Source: Roseibium sediminicola (GTDB lineage Bacteria > Pseudomonadota > Alphaproteobacteria > Rhizobiales > Stappiaceae). Taken from it: a DNA stretch of 64,000 bases. The DNA lies in the NCBI RefSeq assembly GCF_023156505.1, contig NZ_JALNMJ010000024.1, positions 1 through 64,000 on the forward strand, written 5' to 3'. A model generated the notes under the pieces. The model was not told where the DNA came from, searched no databases, and saw nothing but the letters and a program-made list of their open reading frames with translations. Both the position numbers and the translations under genes were made by a program. This document shows positions 53,669 through 62,100 of the stretch, piece after piece; positions within the stretch are counted from its first letter, which is position 1, and each line of letters starts with the position of its first letter.

Positions 53669-55125
53669 GCCAGGGCCTCCAGGCTTGTGCGCACCCCGTC
53701 TTTATGAAGGGCGGCATAGGCGGCGGTCACGGCGGGGCGCAGGGCATTTGCCAGCCGATGCTCGAAAATCTCGGTGACTTCCAGGAGAGCCGCCACCTTG
53801 CCGGCGGTGTCGCCGGCACTGTCGGACAGGGCTTTCAGCTTGCCGGCCAGCGGGTCCCGCACGTCGATCGGGGTGCCGTTCAGGTCGGTGCCGCCGACAT
53901 AGATCATCCAGGCGGCGACCGCGAGACTGAGGCCCGGAGATGGCCGGTCCGCAGTCAGGTTGTCGGAGAGCGTTCCGAGAATGCGCTGCGGCAGTTTCTG
54001 GCTGCCGTCCATGGCGATCTGCCAGGTGCGGTGCCGGATGCCGGGATTGGCATAGCGTTCAAAGAGAGCGTCGGCATAGGCTTCCAGATCGACACCTGGA
54101 GGGGCGCGGAACGAGGGCATGATCTCCCGCCTCCACAGATCCTTGACGAAACGCGCGAAGACCGGATCGGCCACCGTTTCGGCTATGGTCTCGTAGCCGG
54201 CGAGGTAACCGAGATAGGCGAGCGACGAATGGGTGCCGTTGAGCATCCTGAGCTTCATGTGCTCATGAGCCGTGACATTGTCGACCAGTTCGACACCGGC
54301 AGCGCCAAGATCGGGCCTGGCGCCGGAGCCGTAGGCCGGCACGAAATCGTCCTCGACGACCCATTGGCGGAACGGTTCATGCAAAACTGGGGCGGCGTCG
54401 TAGCGTCCCGTCTTTTGCGCCAGGGCGTCGATATCTTCCGGTTTCGTCGCCGGCACGATGCGGTCGACCATGGTGGCGGGGAACCGGCCTTCGGACGCGA
54501 TCCAGGCCGCAAGCTCCGGATCGAGTTTTTCGGCAAGCTCCAGGACGATGCCGCGCACGAGCCGGCCGTTGTCGGGAAGATTGTCACAGGTCAGGACGGT
54601 GAAAGGTGGCAAGCCGGCTGCCTTGCGCCGGGCAAGTGCCCGCACGAGGAAACCTGGTGCGGAGATCGGCAGGGACTGGGTCAGGTCGTGCTGAATGTCA
54701 GGATGACCGAGATTGAGCCGCCCGGTTGCCGGATCGTGGCAATAGCCCTTCTCGGTGACGGTGAGCGTGACGATGCGAATGGCCGGATCCGCCAGCGCCG
54801 CCAGGACAGCCTCCGGGTTCTCGCGGGCCACCAGCACATCGACAATGCTCTCCACCTGGCGCAAGACCTCGCCTTCCGGTCCCAGTTCGCGGGTGGTGTA
54901 GACGAAATCCTGCGGCGCCAGTTGGTCATGCACGCGCGGGCTTTGCAGGCTGACCCCGACGATGCCCCAGTCTTCGCCGGAATGCGCGGCTGCTTCTTCG
55001 ATGTAGATGACGCCAAAGGCGCGGAAGAACGCGCCCAGCCCCAGGTGAACGATCCCGGGGCGGGGCGCCGGTCGGTTGCGGGACAAGCGGGGCAGATCAG
55101 CGGGCAAGCCAGCCTCCGTCGACAT
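53665..55125 (-). CDS. uxuB: UxuB, fructuronate reductase (mannitol dehydrogenase family)
   Basis: The protein of about 486 residues belongs to the polyol-specific long-chain dehydrogenase group. IVHLGLGAFFRAFGVIYIEEA (NAD site) is followed by FTVLTCDNLPDNGRLVRG near 200 and MKLRMLNGTHSSLAYLGYLAG with the catalytic Asn-His region near 300. It would reduce D-fructuronate to D-mannonate between UxaC and UxuA. The start is unclear. ATG 55125 has no ribosome site, while an in-frame TTG at 55107 lies five bases after GGAGG. Either way it overlaps or abuts the kduD end. Confidence 0.87.
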   Translation of the reverse strand: MSTEAGLPADLPRLSRNRPAPRPGIVHLGLGAFFRAFGVIYIEEAAAHSGEDWGIVGVSLQSPRVHDQLAPQDFVYTTRELGPEGEVLRQVESIVDVLVARENPEAVLAALADPAIRIVTLTVTEKGYCHDPATGRLNLGHPDIQHDLTQSLPISAPGFLVRALARRKAAGLPPFTVLTCDNLPDNGRLVRGIVLELAEKLDPELAAWIASEGRFPATMVDRIVPATKPEDIDALAQKTGRYDAAPVLHEPFRQWVVEDDFVPAYGSGARPDLGAAGVELVDNVTAHEHMKLRMLNGTHSSLAYLGYLAGYETIAETVADPVFARFVKDLWRREIMPSFRAPPGVDLEAYADALFERYANPGIRHRTWQIAMDGSQKLPQRILGTLSDNLTADRPSPGLSLAVAAWMIYVGGTDLNGTPIDVRDPLAGKLKALSDSAGDTAGKVAALLEVTEIFEHRLANALRPAVTAAYAALHKDGVRTSLEALA

Positions 55126-55825
55126 TGAGAACGGTGCCATGAATATATTTCGCGGCCGGCGAGGCCAGGAAAACGGCCGCTTCGCCGATGTCGCTGGCCT
55201 CGCCCCAGCGGCCGGCCGGGATGCGTTCCAGGATCTGCCGGTTGCGCTCCGTATCGTTGCGCAGCGCTTCGGTGTTGTTGGTGGCGATATAGCCCGGTGC
55301 GATGGCGTTGACGTTAATGCCTTTCGCCGCCCATTCGTTGGCGAGCAGCCTGGTGAGGCCGGCAACACCGTGTTTTGAGGCTGTGTAGGACGGTACCCGG
55401 ATGCCGCCCTGAAAGGACAGCAGCGAGGCGATGTTGACGATGGCGCCCGGACGATCTGCCGCCAATGCGGCCTTGCCGAAAGCCTGACAGGTGAAGAAGA
55501 CGGCCTTCAGGTTGACGTCCATGACATCGTCCCAGTCGGCCTCGGTGAAATCGACGGCATCCGCCCGGCGGATGATGCCGGCATTGTTGACCAGGATATC
55601 GATCCGTTCGTGGTCAAACAGCTTCGTGGCGGCCATCGGATCGGAAAAATCCAGTTGCACGTGACGGCCGCTGCCGATCTTCGAAAGGGTCTCGTCGCAG
55701 TCACGCCGGGCGGCGCAGAGGACATCTGCTCCGGCCGCAGCCATGGCGATGGCAATCGCCTGACCGATGCCGGTGTTCGCACCGGTGACCAGCGCCCGCT
55801 TGCCTTCAAGAGAAAACGCGCTCAC
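55097..55825 (-). CDS. kduD: KduD, 2-keto-3-deoxy-D-gluconate dehydrogenase (SDR)
   Basis: The 242-residue short-chain dehydrogenase has TGANTGIGQAIA (NAD site), NNAGIIRRADAVDFTEADWDDV typical of KduD, and the catalytic Ser/Tyr/Lys in VNIASLLSFQGGIRVPSYTASKHG. It reduces 5-keto-4-deoxyuronate's isomer (DKII) to 2-keto-3-deoxygluconate. The GTG start overlaps the kduI stop (GTGA), with GGAGG in the last kduI codons. The open frame upstream is not used. Confidence 0.9.
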   Translation of the reverse strand: MSAFSLEGKRALVTGANTGIGQAIAIAMAAAGADVLCAARRDCDETLSKIGSGRHVQLDFSDPMAATKLFDHERIDILVNNAGIIRRADAVDFTEADWDDVMDVNLKAVFFTCQAFGKAALAADRPGAIVNIASLLSFQGGIRVPSYTASKHGVAGLTRLLANEWAAKGINVNAIAPGYIATNNTEALRNDTERNRQILERIPAGRWGEASDIGEAAVFLASPAAKYIHGTVLNVDGGWLAR

Positions 55826-56646
55826 CGCAGGTCCTCCATGGCGACCATGTCCATGTCTGTGAAATCGACATTGTCTCCGGCCATCGCCCAGCAGAAGGTG
55901 TAGGCACCGGTGCCCGCGCCGCAATGGATCGACCAGGGCGGGGAGACGATCGCCTCCTCGTTGGCGATCACCATGTGGCGGGTTTCCTCGGGCTTGCCCA
56001 TGAAGTGAAACACGCGCTGGTCCGGTCCGAGGTCGAAATAGAGATAGGCTTCCATGCGCCGGTCATGGACATGGGCGGGCATGGTGTTCCAGACCGAGCC
56101 CCTGGCGAACTGGGTGTAGCCCATCAGCAGCTGGCAGCTCTCGGCGACTTCCGGATGCAGGAACTGCAGGATGACCCGCTCGTTGGAGGTTTCCGCCGAG
56201 CCAAGTTCGACCCTTCGCGCGTCCTTCAGGGTGATCAGCCGTGTCGGGCAGGTCCGGTGGGCCGGCGCGGACAGGATGTAGAACCGGCCGGCGCCCGAGA
56301 AGGTGACCGGTCCGGCGCCCATGCCGACATAAAGCACTTCTCCCTTGCCGACCTCGTAGGTGTCACCGGAAACGGAGACGGTGCCGGGCTCGCCGATATT
56401 GAGAACACCGAGTTCGCGCCGGTCGAGCAGAGACGGGGTGCCGGCTTCCTTGACCGCGTCCAGGACCAGGTTGCCGCCGGCGGGCACGGCACCGCCCAGG
56501 ATCATGCGGTCGTAATGGGTGTAGACAAGGTTGATCCGGCCGTCCTGAAACAGGCCGGAGGCGTGAAAATGGGTTCGCAGCCCGGAGGTGTCGAGCGCCT
56601 TGGCCGTGTCCGGATCAATGGCGTAACGGGTTTCAACGGTCAGCAT
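55822..56646 (-). CDS. kduI: KduI, 5-dehydro-4-deoxy-D-glucuronate isomerase
   Basis: The 274-residue double cupin is close to the 278 residues of E. coli KduI. Landmarks are LDTSGLRTHFHASGLF, YDRMILGGAVP and the zinc site NTMPAHVHDRRMEAYLYFDL, with a later His in WSIHCGAGTGAYTF. It converts DKI to DKII, the step before KduD. It lies 15 bp after the small cupin gene. Confidence 0.94.
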   Translation of the reverse strand: MLTVETRYAIDPDTAKALDTSGLRTHFHASGLFQDGRINLVYTHYDRMILGGAVPAGGNLVLDAVKEAGTPSLLDRRELGVLNIGEPGTVSVSGDTYEVGKGEVLYVGMGAGPVTFSGAGRFYILSAPAHRTCPTRLITLKDARRVELGSAETSNERVILQFLHPEVAESCQLLMGYTQFARGSVWNTMPAHVHDRRMEAYLYFDLGPDQRVFHFMGKPEETRHMVIANEEAIVSPPWSIHCGAGTGAYTFCWAMAGDNVDFTDMDMVAMEDLR

Positions 56647-56661
56647 GGCAAATCCTTTGCA

Positions 56662-56979
56662 TTACAGAAAATCGTCGCGGCGCGGCGTGAAGGTGTCGAT
56701 CAGGGTGCCCGGTTCCAGGCAGACGCAGCCGTGTAGGGCGTCGGAAGGAATGACAAAACTGTCGCCGGGTCCGACCTCGAAGGCTTCGCCGTCGATGGAG
56801 AAGCGGAAGCGGCCGCTTTCCACGTAGGTCGACTGGACATGGACGTGATGGTGCAGCTTGCCTTCGGCGCCTTCTTGCTGGAAGCGGAAGGCGACCACCA
56901 TCAGTTCCGGTGTCTGGGACAGCACCTGGCGGCGAATGCCGGGATCGGCGGCGACTTCCGGATAGGTCTTGACGAACAT
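56662..56979 (-). CDS. kdgF: KdgF-like small cupin (unsaturated uronate linearisation)
   Basis: The 105-residue cupin carries HHHVHVQSTYVESGRFRF near residue 40-57 and GPGDSFVIPSDALHGC near 73-88, giving the His/His/Gln/His metal site of KdgF-type cupins. KdgF speeds the opening of 4,5-unsaturated uronate to DKI, which KduI then uses. Its place directly upstream of kduI supports this. ATG 56979 starts the cupin; the frame is open further upstream with no homology-like sequence. Confidence 0.82.
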   Translation of the reverse strand: MFVKTYPEVAADPGIRRQVLSQTPELMVVAFRFQQEGAEGKLHHHVHVQSTYVESGRFRFSIDGEAFEVGPGDSFVIPSDALHGCVCLEPGTLIDTFTPRRDDFL

Positions 56980-56989
56980 CGGACAGGCC

Positions 56990-58270
56990 TCAGTGGAAGA
57001 GAGACGGCAGCCACAGGGACAGTGCCGGAATGTAGGTGACGAGCAGCAGCGTGAAGACGGCGGCGCCATAGAAGGGCCAGATCGTCCGGATCGCGTCCCA
57101 GACGGAAATCCGGCCGACAGCGCAGCCGACAAAGAGCACCGTGCCGACCGGCGGGGTACACAGGCCGATGCCGAGATTGAGCACCAGGATGACCCCGAAA
57201 TGCACCGGATCGACGCCGAAGGCGGTGGCCACGGGCAGGAAGATCGGCGTGGTGATGACGATCAGCGGCGACATGTCCATGAAGGTGCCGAGGAACAGAA
57301 GCACGATGTTCAGCAGGAGCAGGATCACCAGCGGATTTTCCGAAATGTCCTTGAGAAAGGCGACGAGTTCGGCCGGGATGCGCAGGAAGGCCAGGAGCCA
57401 GCCGAAGGACGCCGCACAGCCGATCACCAGCAGCACCATGGCGGTGGTTCGCACGGCTGCCTTGGTGGCGCCGACAAAATCGTCCCAGCCCATGGTGCGA
57501 TAGGCGAGGGTTGTCACCAGCAGGGCGTAGACGGCCGCGATACAGGAGCTTTCCGAGGCGGTGAAGACGCCGGAGCGCACGCCGCCGAAAATGATGCCGA
57601 TCAGCAGAAGACCGGGGATGGCATTGACGAAGAGCCAGCCGAGCGCCGACCAGCCCGGAAATTTCTCGGTCGGATAGCCCGCGCGTTTGGCGACGAACCA
57701 GGCGGTCACCATCAGGCTGAGGGCAAGCAGCAGACCGGGAATGACACCTGCGGTAAAGAGATCCGCGATCGAGAGGCGCCCGCCGGCGGAAATCGAATAG
57801 ATGATCATGTTGTGCGAGGGCGGCAGCATGAGCGCGATGATCGAGGACAGCACTGTGACGTTGACGCCGTACTCGACGGAGTAGCCGCGTTCCTTCATCT
57901 GCGGGATCATGAGGCCGCCAATGGCGGTGGCGTCGGCGGCTGCGGAGCCGGAAATGCCGCCGAAGAGAACGGATGCGGCAATGTTGACCTGGCCGAGGCC
58001 GCCGCGCGCGTGGCCGACGGCAGCTCCAGCCAGCGCCACCAGCCTTCGGGCAATGTCGCCGCGCACCATCAGTTCACCGGCAAAGATGAAGAACGGGATC
58101 GCCATCAGCGCGAACACCGAGACGCCGGAATTGAGCCTCTGGAAAACGATCACCGGCGGCAGGCCCATATAGAGCACGGTTGCCAGCGAGGCCGCGCCGA
58201 GACAGAAGGCAACAGGCGTGCCGATCAGGAGCAGGACCGTGAAGGTGCCGAACAGAATGAGCGGTTCCAT
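56990..58270 (-). CDS. dctM: TRAP transporter large permease (DctM)
   Basis: The 426-residue membrane protein has about 12 helices and DctM landmarks: LLIGTPVAFCLGAASLATVLYMG, then AASVLFGGISGSAAADATAIGGLMIPQMKERGYS near 120-150 and FLGTFMDMSPLIVITTPIFLPVATAFGVDPVHFG near 345. It forms the Na-driven channel with DctQ for uronate uptake. Its ATG follows the dctQ stop by 1 nt. Confidence 0.93.
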   Translation of the reverse strand: MEPLILFGTFTVLLLIGTPVAFCLGAASLATVLYMGLPPVIVFQRLNSGVSVFALMAIPFFIFAGELMVRGDIARRLVALAGAAVGHARGGLGQVNIAASVLFGGISGSAAADATAIGGLMIPQMKERGYSVEYGVNVTVLSSIIALMLPPSHNMIIYSISAGGRLSIADLFTAGVIPGLLLALSLMVTAWFVAKRAGYPTEKFPGWSALGWLFVNAIPGLLLIGIIFGGVRSGVFTASESSCIAAVYALLVTTLAYRTMGWDDFVGATKAAVRTTAMVLLVIGCAASFGWLLAFLRIPAELVAFLKDISENPLVILLLLNIVLLFLGTFMDMSPLIVITTPIFLPVATAFGVDPVHFGVILVLNLGIGLCTPPVGTVLFVGCAVGRISVWDAIRTIWPFYGAAVFTLLLVTYIPALSLWLPSLFH

Positions 58271-58271
58271 G

Positions 58272-58799
58272 TCAGGCAAGCTCCTCGATGGCATCCTCGC
58301 CGAAACGCGCGGTCGGCAGGCCGGCGGCGCGGCGGACAAGACGTTCCAGGGAAAACAGGAAGACCAGGCAGCCACCGGCCACCAGCGGAAGGAAGTCGAC
58401 GGCTCCGGACACGCCGAGCGAGGGCAGTTTCACGTCCCAGGCGGACTGCGCCAGTTCGGCGCCGTACCAGGCCATGCCCGCGCCGAAGGCGGCCACCACC
58501 GCGTCGGAGATGCTGAACAGGATGAGCTTGGCGCCCTGGGGCAGGAAATAGAGCAGCACGTCGAAGCTCAGGTGATAGCCTTCGCGGATGCCGACGGCGG
58601 CGCCGAGAAAGATGAACCAGCCCATCAGGATGACGGAGGCGGGTTCGGACCAGACAAGGCTGTCATTCATCACGTAGCGCATGAACACCTGCGCGGTGAT
58701 GAAGACGGTCATGAGGATGAGGCCGGCTCCGGCAAGCCAGAGGGCTGCCGTCGAGACCAGGCGCAAGGCCTTAGCGGCGATGGTGAGTTGGGGCTTCAC
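58272..58799 (-). CDS. dctQ: TRAP transporter small permease (DctQ)
   Basis: The 175-residue protein has four membrane helices and the DctQ pattern (FITAQVFMRYVMNDSLVWSEPASVILMGWFIFLGAAVGIREGYHLSFD, cited only as a region near 30-80). It starts with GTG after CAGGATTTCGAC. It lies between the binding protein and DctM genes in one transcript. Confidence 0.9.
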   Translation of the reverse strand: MKPQLTIAAKALRLVSTAALWLAGAGLILMTVFITAQVFMRYVMNDSLVWSEPASVILMGWFIFLGAAVGIREGYHLSFDVLLYFLPQGAKLILFSISDAVVAAFGAGMAWYGAELAQSAWDVKLPSLGVSGAVDFLPLVAGGCLVFLFSLERLVRRAAGLPTARFGEDAIEELA

Positions 58800-58864
58800 G
58801 TCGAAATCCTGAGGACGGGCCTGCGGCCGGCAGGGTTGCTCCGGCCGGCCGCTGGCAAGAGGCG

Positions 58865-59845
58865 TTATTCGGTCGCGCGGATGCGGGACACCAGGTCTTT
58901 CAGCTTGTCGGACGTGACATGCTTTTCATAGACGCTGTCCATGGCCGCCATGAACGGTTCCTTGTCGATTTCGGTGATGACCTCGACACCGGCCGCACGG
59001 ACCTTTTCCTCGGAGGCCTTTTCACGGGCCTGCCACTGTTCGCGCATAAAAGGCACGCTATCCCTGGCGGCCTGGCGCACGGCGGCCTGGTCCTCCGGAG
59101 ACAGCGCGTCCCAGGACTTCTTGGACATGATCAGGACTTCCGGCACGATCAGGTGTTCGTCGAGCGTGTAGTAGCCGGCAACTTCGTAGTGACCGGAGGA
59201 TTCAAAGGACGGCCAGTTGTTTTCCGCCCCGTCGATGACGCCTGTCTGGATCGAGGAATAGACCTCGCCGTAAGGCATCGGCGTGGCGTTGGCGCCAAGG
59301 GCCGACATCATGTCGACGAAGATGTCCGACTGCATGACGCGGACCTTCATGCCCTCCAGGTCTTCAATCGATTTAATTGGTTTAACCTTGTTGTAGAAGC
59401 TGCGGGAACCGCTGTCATAAAAGGCCAGACCGACATAACCATGCGGTTCGAAAGCCGCCAGGATCTCGTCGCCGATCGGACCGTCCATGACCTTGTGCAT
59501 GTGGTCGACGCCCTTGAAGACATAGGGCAGGGAGACAACCTTGGTTTCCTCGACCAGGTTGTTGAACGGACCCATGGAGACGCGGTTCAGGTCGATGACG
59601 CCGAACTTGGTCTGCTCGATGGTGTCCTTTTCCTCGCCGAGCTGGGCGGAATGGAACACCTCGACGCAGATGCGGCCGTCGGTGCGTTCCTCCAGCAGCT
59701 TGCCCATTTGCTTGACGGCCTCGACCGTCGGGTAGCCGTCCGGATGCGTGTCGGACGATTTCAGGGTCACGTCGCATGCGAGCGATGCGGATGTGAGCGC
59801 GGCGGTGGCCAGAAGCGACGCCGCCAGGGACTTCAATACTTTCAT
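58865..59845 (-). CDS. dctP: TRAP transporter substrate-binding protein (DctP), probable uronate binder
   Basis: The 326-residue protein has a Sec signal (about 1-23, ending SLA) and a DctP fold. SAQLGEEKDTIEQTKFGVIDLNRVSMGPF lies near 67-94, the ligand-carboxylate Arg region VRVMQSDIFVDMMSALGANATPMPYGEVYSSIQTGVIDGAENN near 170-212 and GYYTLDEHLIVPEVLIMS near 225. In DctP proteins that Arg binds the substrate carboxylate. The operon makes glucuronate or a related uronate the likely ligand. Confidence 0.9.
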   Translation of the reverse strand: MKVLKSLAASLLATAALTSASLACDVTLKSSDTHPDGYPTVEAVKQMGKLLEERTDGRICVEVFHSAQLGEEKDTIEQTKFGVIDLNRVSMGPFNNLVEETKVVSLPYVFKGVDHMHKVMDGPIGDEILAAFEPHGYVGLAFYDSGSRSFYNKVKPIKSIEDLEGMKVRVMQSDIFVDMMSALGANATPMPYGEVYSSIQTGVIDGAENNWPSFESSGHYEVAGYYTLDEHLIVPEVLIMSKKSWDALSPEDQAAVRQAARDSVPFMREQWQAREKASEEKVRAAGVEVITEIDKEPFMAAMDSVYEKHVTSDKLKDLVSRIRATE

Positions 59846-59868
59846 ACTCTCCTCCCGAAAATGGCTCG

Positions 59869-61311
59869 TCAGAGCCGGTAGGCCTGCTTGGCAAGCCTGT
59901 AAGTGAGGTCATGTGCGACCTCAAAAGCCTCGTCCTCGTCCAGCCTCCCGGATGTCACGAGCGATGCGAGGTAAGCGCAGTCGACCCGGCGGGCCACGTC
60001 ATGGCGGGCCGGGATCGAGCAGAAGGCGCGGGTGTCGTCGTTGAAGCCGACGGTGTTGTAGAAACCGGCCGTTTCCGTGGTCATTTCGCGAAAGCGGCGC
60101 ATGCCTTCCGGACTGTCGTGGAACCACCAGGCCGGGCCGAGCTTCAGCGTCGGGTAGACCCCGGCAAGCGGTGCCAGTTCGCGCGCGTAGGCGGTCTCGT
60201 CCAGCGTAAACAGGATGATCGAGAGGTCCTTTTCCAGCCCGACCGCATCGAGCAGCGGCTTGAGGGCGCGGACGTAATCGGTCTGCGTCGGAATATCGAA
60301 ACCCTTGTCGCGGCCGAAACGCTGCATGACGCCGCCGGAGTGATTACGGAAGCTGCCCGGGTGGATCTGCAGGACCAGTCCATCCTCCAGGCTCATCCTT
60401 GCCATTTCGGTCAGCATGTGGCCGCGGAAGGCATCGGCTTCCTCGCCGGTGCAGGCGCCTGCCAGGGCCTTCTGGAACAGGTCTTCCGCTTGGGCCTGCG
60501 ACAGGTTTTCCGTGCGGGCGGTGGCATGGCCATGGTCGGAAGAGGTGGCGCCGAAGGACTTGAAATAGGCCCGGCGGGCCCGATGGGCCTTGAGATAGCC
60601 TTGCCAGGTGGTCGCGGCTTCGCCGGTGAGTGCGCCGAGTGTCTCGACATTGGCCGCAAAACCCTCGAATTCGGGGTCGACCACGGCGTCCGGCCGGTAG
60701 GCGGTGATGACGCGGCCGCTCCAGCCGCTCTCGCGGATCTGCCGGTGCCAGTTGAGGTCGTCCAGCGGCGATTCCGTCGTCGCGATGACCTCGATGTTGA
60801 ACCGTTCGAAGAGCGCGCGCGGGCGGAACTCCGGACGGGTCAGGCAGTCGGCGATGTGGTCATAGGCTTCGTCCGCGGTCTCCGCTGAAATCCGCTTGGT
60901 CCAACCGAAGACCTGCTGGAAGGAATGCTCCAGCCACATGCGCGAGGGCGTTGCCCGGAAGAGATGGAAATTCTCGGCGAACAGGCGCCAGATCTTGCGG
61001 CTGTCGGTTTCGCTTAAGACCCCGTCTGTGCGCGGCACGCCGAGATCCGCAAGGTCGATGCCCTGGGAAAAAAGCATGCGGAAGACATAGTGGTCCGGGA
61101 CGATGAACAGTTGCGCCAGATCGGGAAAGGCTTCGTTTTCCGCGAACCAGCGCGGGTCCGTGTGGCCATGGGGGCTGACGATCGGCAGGTCCTTGATGCC
61201 GGCATAGATCTGTGCGGCCAGGGTCCTGGAGGCCGGGTCAGCCGGAAACAGGCGGTTCGGGTCGAGCCCGTTTGCCGATGCAGTCGATGCGCCTGCAAGT
61301 CCCAATGACAT
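59869..61311 (-). CDS. uxaC: UxaC, glucuronate isomerase
   Basis: The 480-residue protein is slightly longer than E. coli UxaC (470). It shows LPIVSPHGHTDPRWFAENEAFPDL with the metal-site His pair near 46-50, VIATTESPLDDL near 178, LVLQIHPGSFRNH near 310 and GPAWWFHDSPEGM near 390. It isomerises D-glucuronate to D-fructuronate (or galacturonate to tagaturonate). Only the glucuronate arm (UxuB, UxuA) is present here. GGGAGGG precedes the ATG. It diverges from the GntR gene. Confidence 0.94.
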   Translation of the reverse strand: MSLGLAGASTASANGLDPNRLFPADPASRTLAAQIYAGIKDLPIVSPHGHTDPRWFAENEAFPDLAQLFIVPDHYVFRMLFSQGIDLADLGVPRTDGVLSETDSRKIWRLFAENFHLFRATPSRMWLEHSFQQVFGWTKRISAETADEAYDHIADCLTRPEFRPRALFERFNIEVIATTESPLDDLNWHRQIRESGWSGRVITAYRPDAVVDPEFEGFAANVETLGALTGEAATTWQGYLKAHRARRAYFKSFGATSSDHGHATARTENLSQAQAEDLFQKALAGACTGEEADAFRGHMLTEMARMSLEDGLVLQIHPGSFRNHSGGVMQRFGRDKGFDIPTQTDYVRALKPLLDAVGLEKDLSIILFTLDETAYARELAPLAGVYPTLKLGPAWWFHDSPEGMRRFREMTTETAGFYNTVGFNDDTRAFCSIPARHDVARRVDCAYLASLVTSGRLDEDEAFEVAHDLTYRLAKQAYRL

Positions 61312-61353
61312 TCATCCCTCCCGGATCGGCGTTTTGATACGCTCGGTGTTGCG

Positions 61354-61375
61354 ACTAGTAAACTGATATGCTAGT
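61354..61375. promoter_or_regulatory. Inverted repeat between uxaC and the GntR regulator (candidate operator)
   Basis: ACTAG (61354-61358) and CTAGT (61371-61375) form an inverted repeat with a 12-bp AT-rich spacer in the 94-bp divergent gap. A GntR/FadR-type dimer encoded next to it could use this site to control both directions. The arms are short, so the call is tentative. Confidence 0.4.
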
Positions 61376-61405
61376 TGAGTAGACGAGTCAACGGAGAGAA
61401 AACAC

Positions 61406-62098
61406 ATGGCAGAAGGCAGCGCCCTCAAGGTGCTCGAACCGCTCAAGATCCCCACGGTCGCGGACACGGTGTTCGAGGAGCTGCATCAGCAGATCCTGTC
61501 GCTGGACCTGGCACCGGGAACGCGGGTCTCGGAAGTGGAGGTTGCCAAGGCCTTCGGCGTTTCCCGTCAACCGGTGCGCGACGCCTTCTACCGGCTGTCG
61601 CAGCTGGGCTTTCTTCTGATCCGTCCCCAGCGGGCCACGGTGATCACCAAGATTTCCGAGGCTGCGGTCCTCAGGGCGAAGTTCGTGCGGACGGCGCTGG
61701 AGATTGCCTGCATGCGGGCGGCGATCGAGGTGATCACGGATGACCAGATCAAGGATCTCGACCAGCTGCTAAAGGAGCAGAAGGCCGCGGTGGACGCCGA
61801 TGAACGCCAGCTGTTTCACAGTCTCGATGACGCGTTTCATCGCCAGATCTGCGAGATTTCCGGTCATGACTATGTCTGGGCACTGATCCGTGAACAGAAG
61901 GCCCATATGGATCGGGTGCGGTTCCTGTCCCTGGCCTCCGGGGCGCAGGCCGCGCTCGACGACCACGTCGTCATCATCGATGCCATGCGCGAACGGGACC
62001 AGAAGAAGGCCGAAGCGTTTCTGACCGAGCATCTGGGGCGCATCGCCACCATTCTTGGGCGGATCCGCGCCGAAAACGCCGCGCATTTCGAGGAATAG
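61406..62098 (+). CDS. GntR-family (FadR subfamily, FCD domain) transcriptional regulator
   Basis: The 230-residue protein has a winged HTH (VFEELHQQILSLDLAPGTRVSEVEVAKAFGVSRQPVRDAFYRLSQLGFLLIRPQRATVI region, about 22-80). An FCD effector domain follows, with metal-ligand candidates Asp/His in LDDAFHRQICEISGH near 141 and His in ALDDHVVIIDAM and LTEHLGRI. Proteins of this type (UxuR, ExuR relatives) sense uronates. It is divergent from the uronate operon and 2 bp upstream of kdgK. Confidence 0.9.
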   Translation: MAEGSALKVLEPLKIPTVADTVFEELHQQILSLDLAPGTRVSEVEVAKAFGVSRQPVRDAFYRLSQLGFLLIRPQRATVITKISEAAVLRAKFVRTALEIACMRAAIEVITDDQIKDLDQLLKEQKAAVDADERQLFHSLDDAFHRQICEISGHDYVWALIREQKAHMDRVRFLSLASGAQAALDDHVVIIDAMRERDQKKAEAFLTEHLGRIATILGRIRAENAAHFEE

Positions 62099-62100
62099 GG

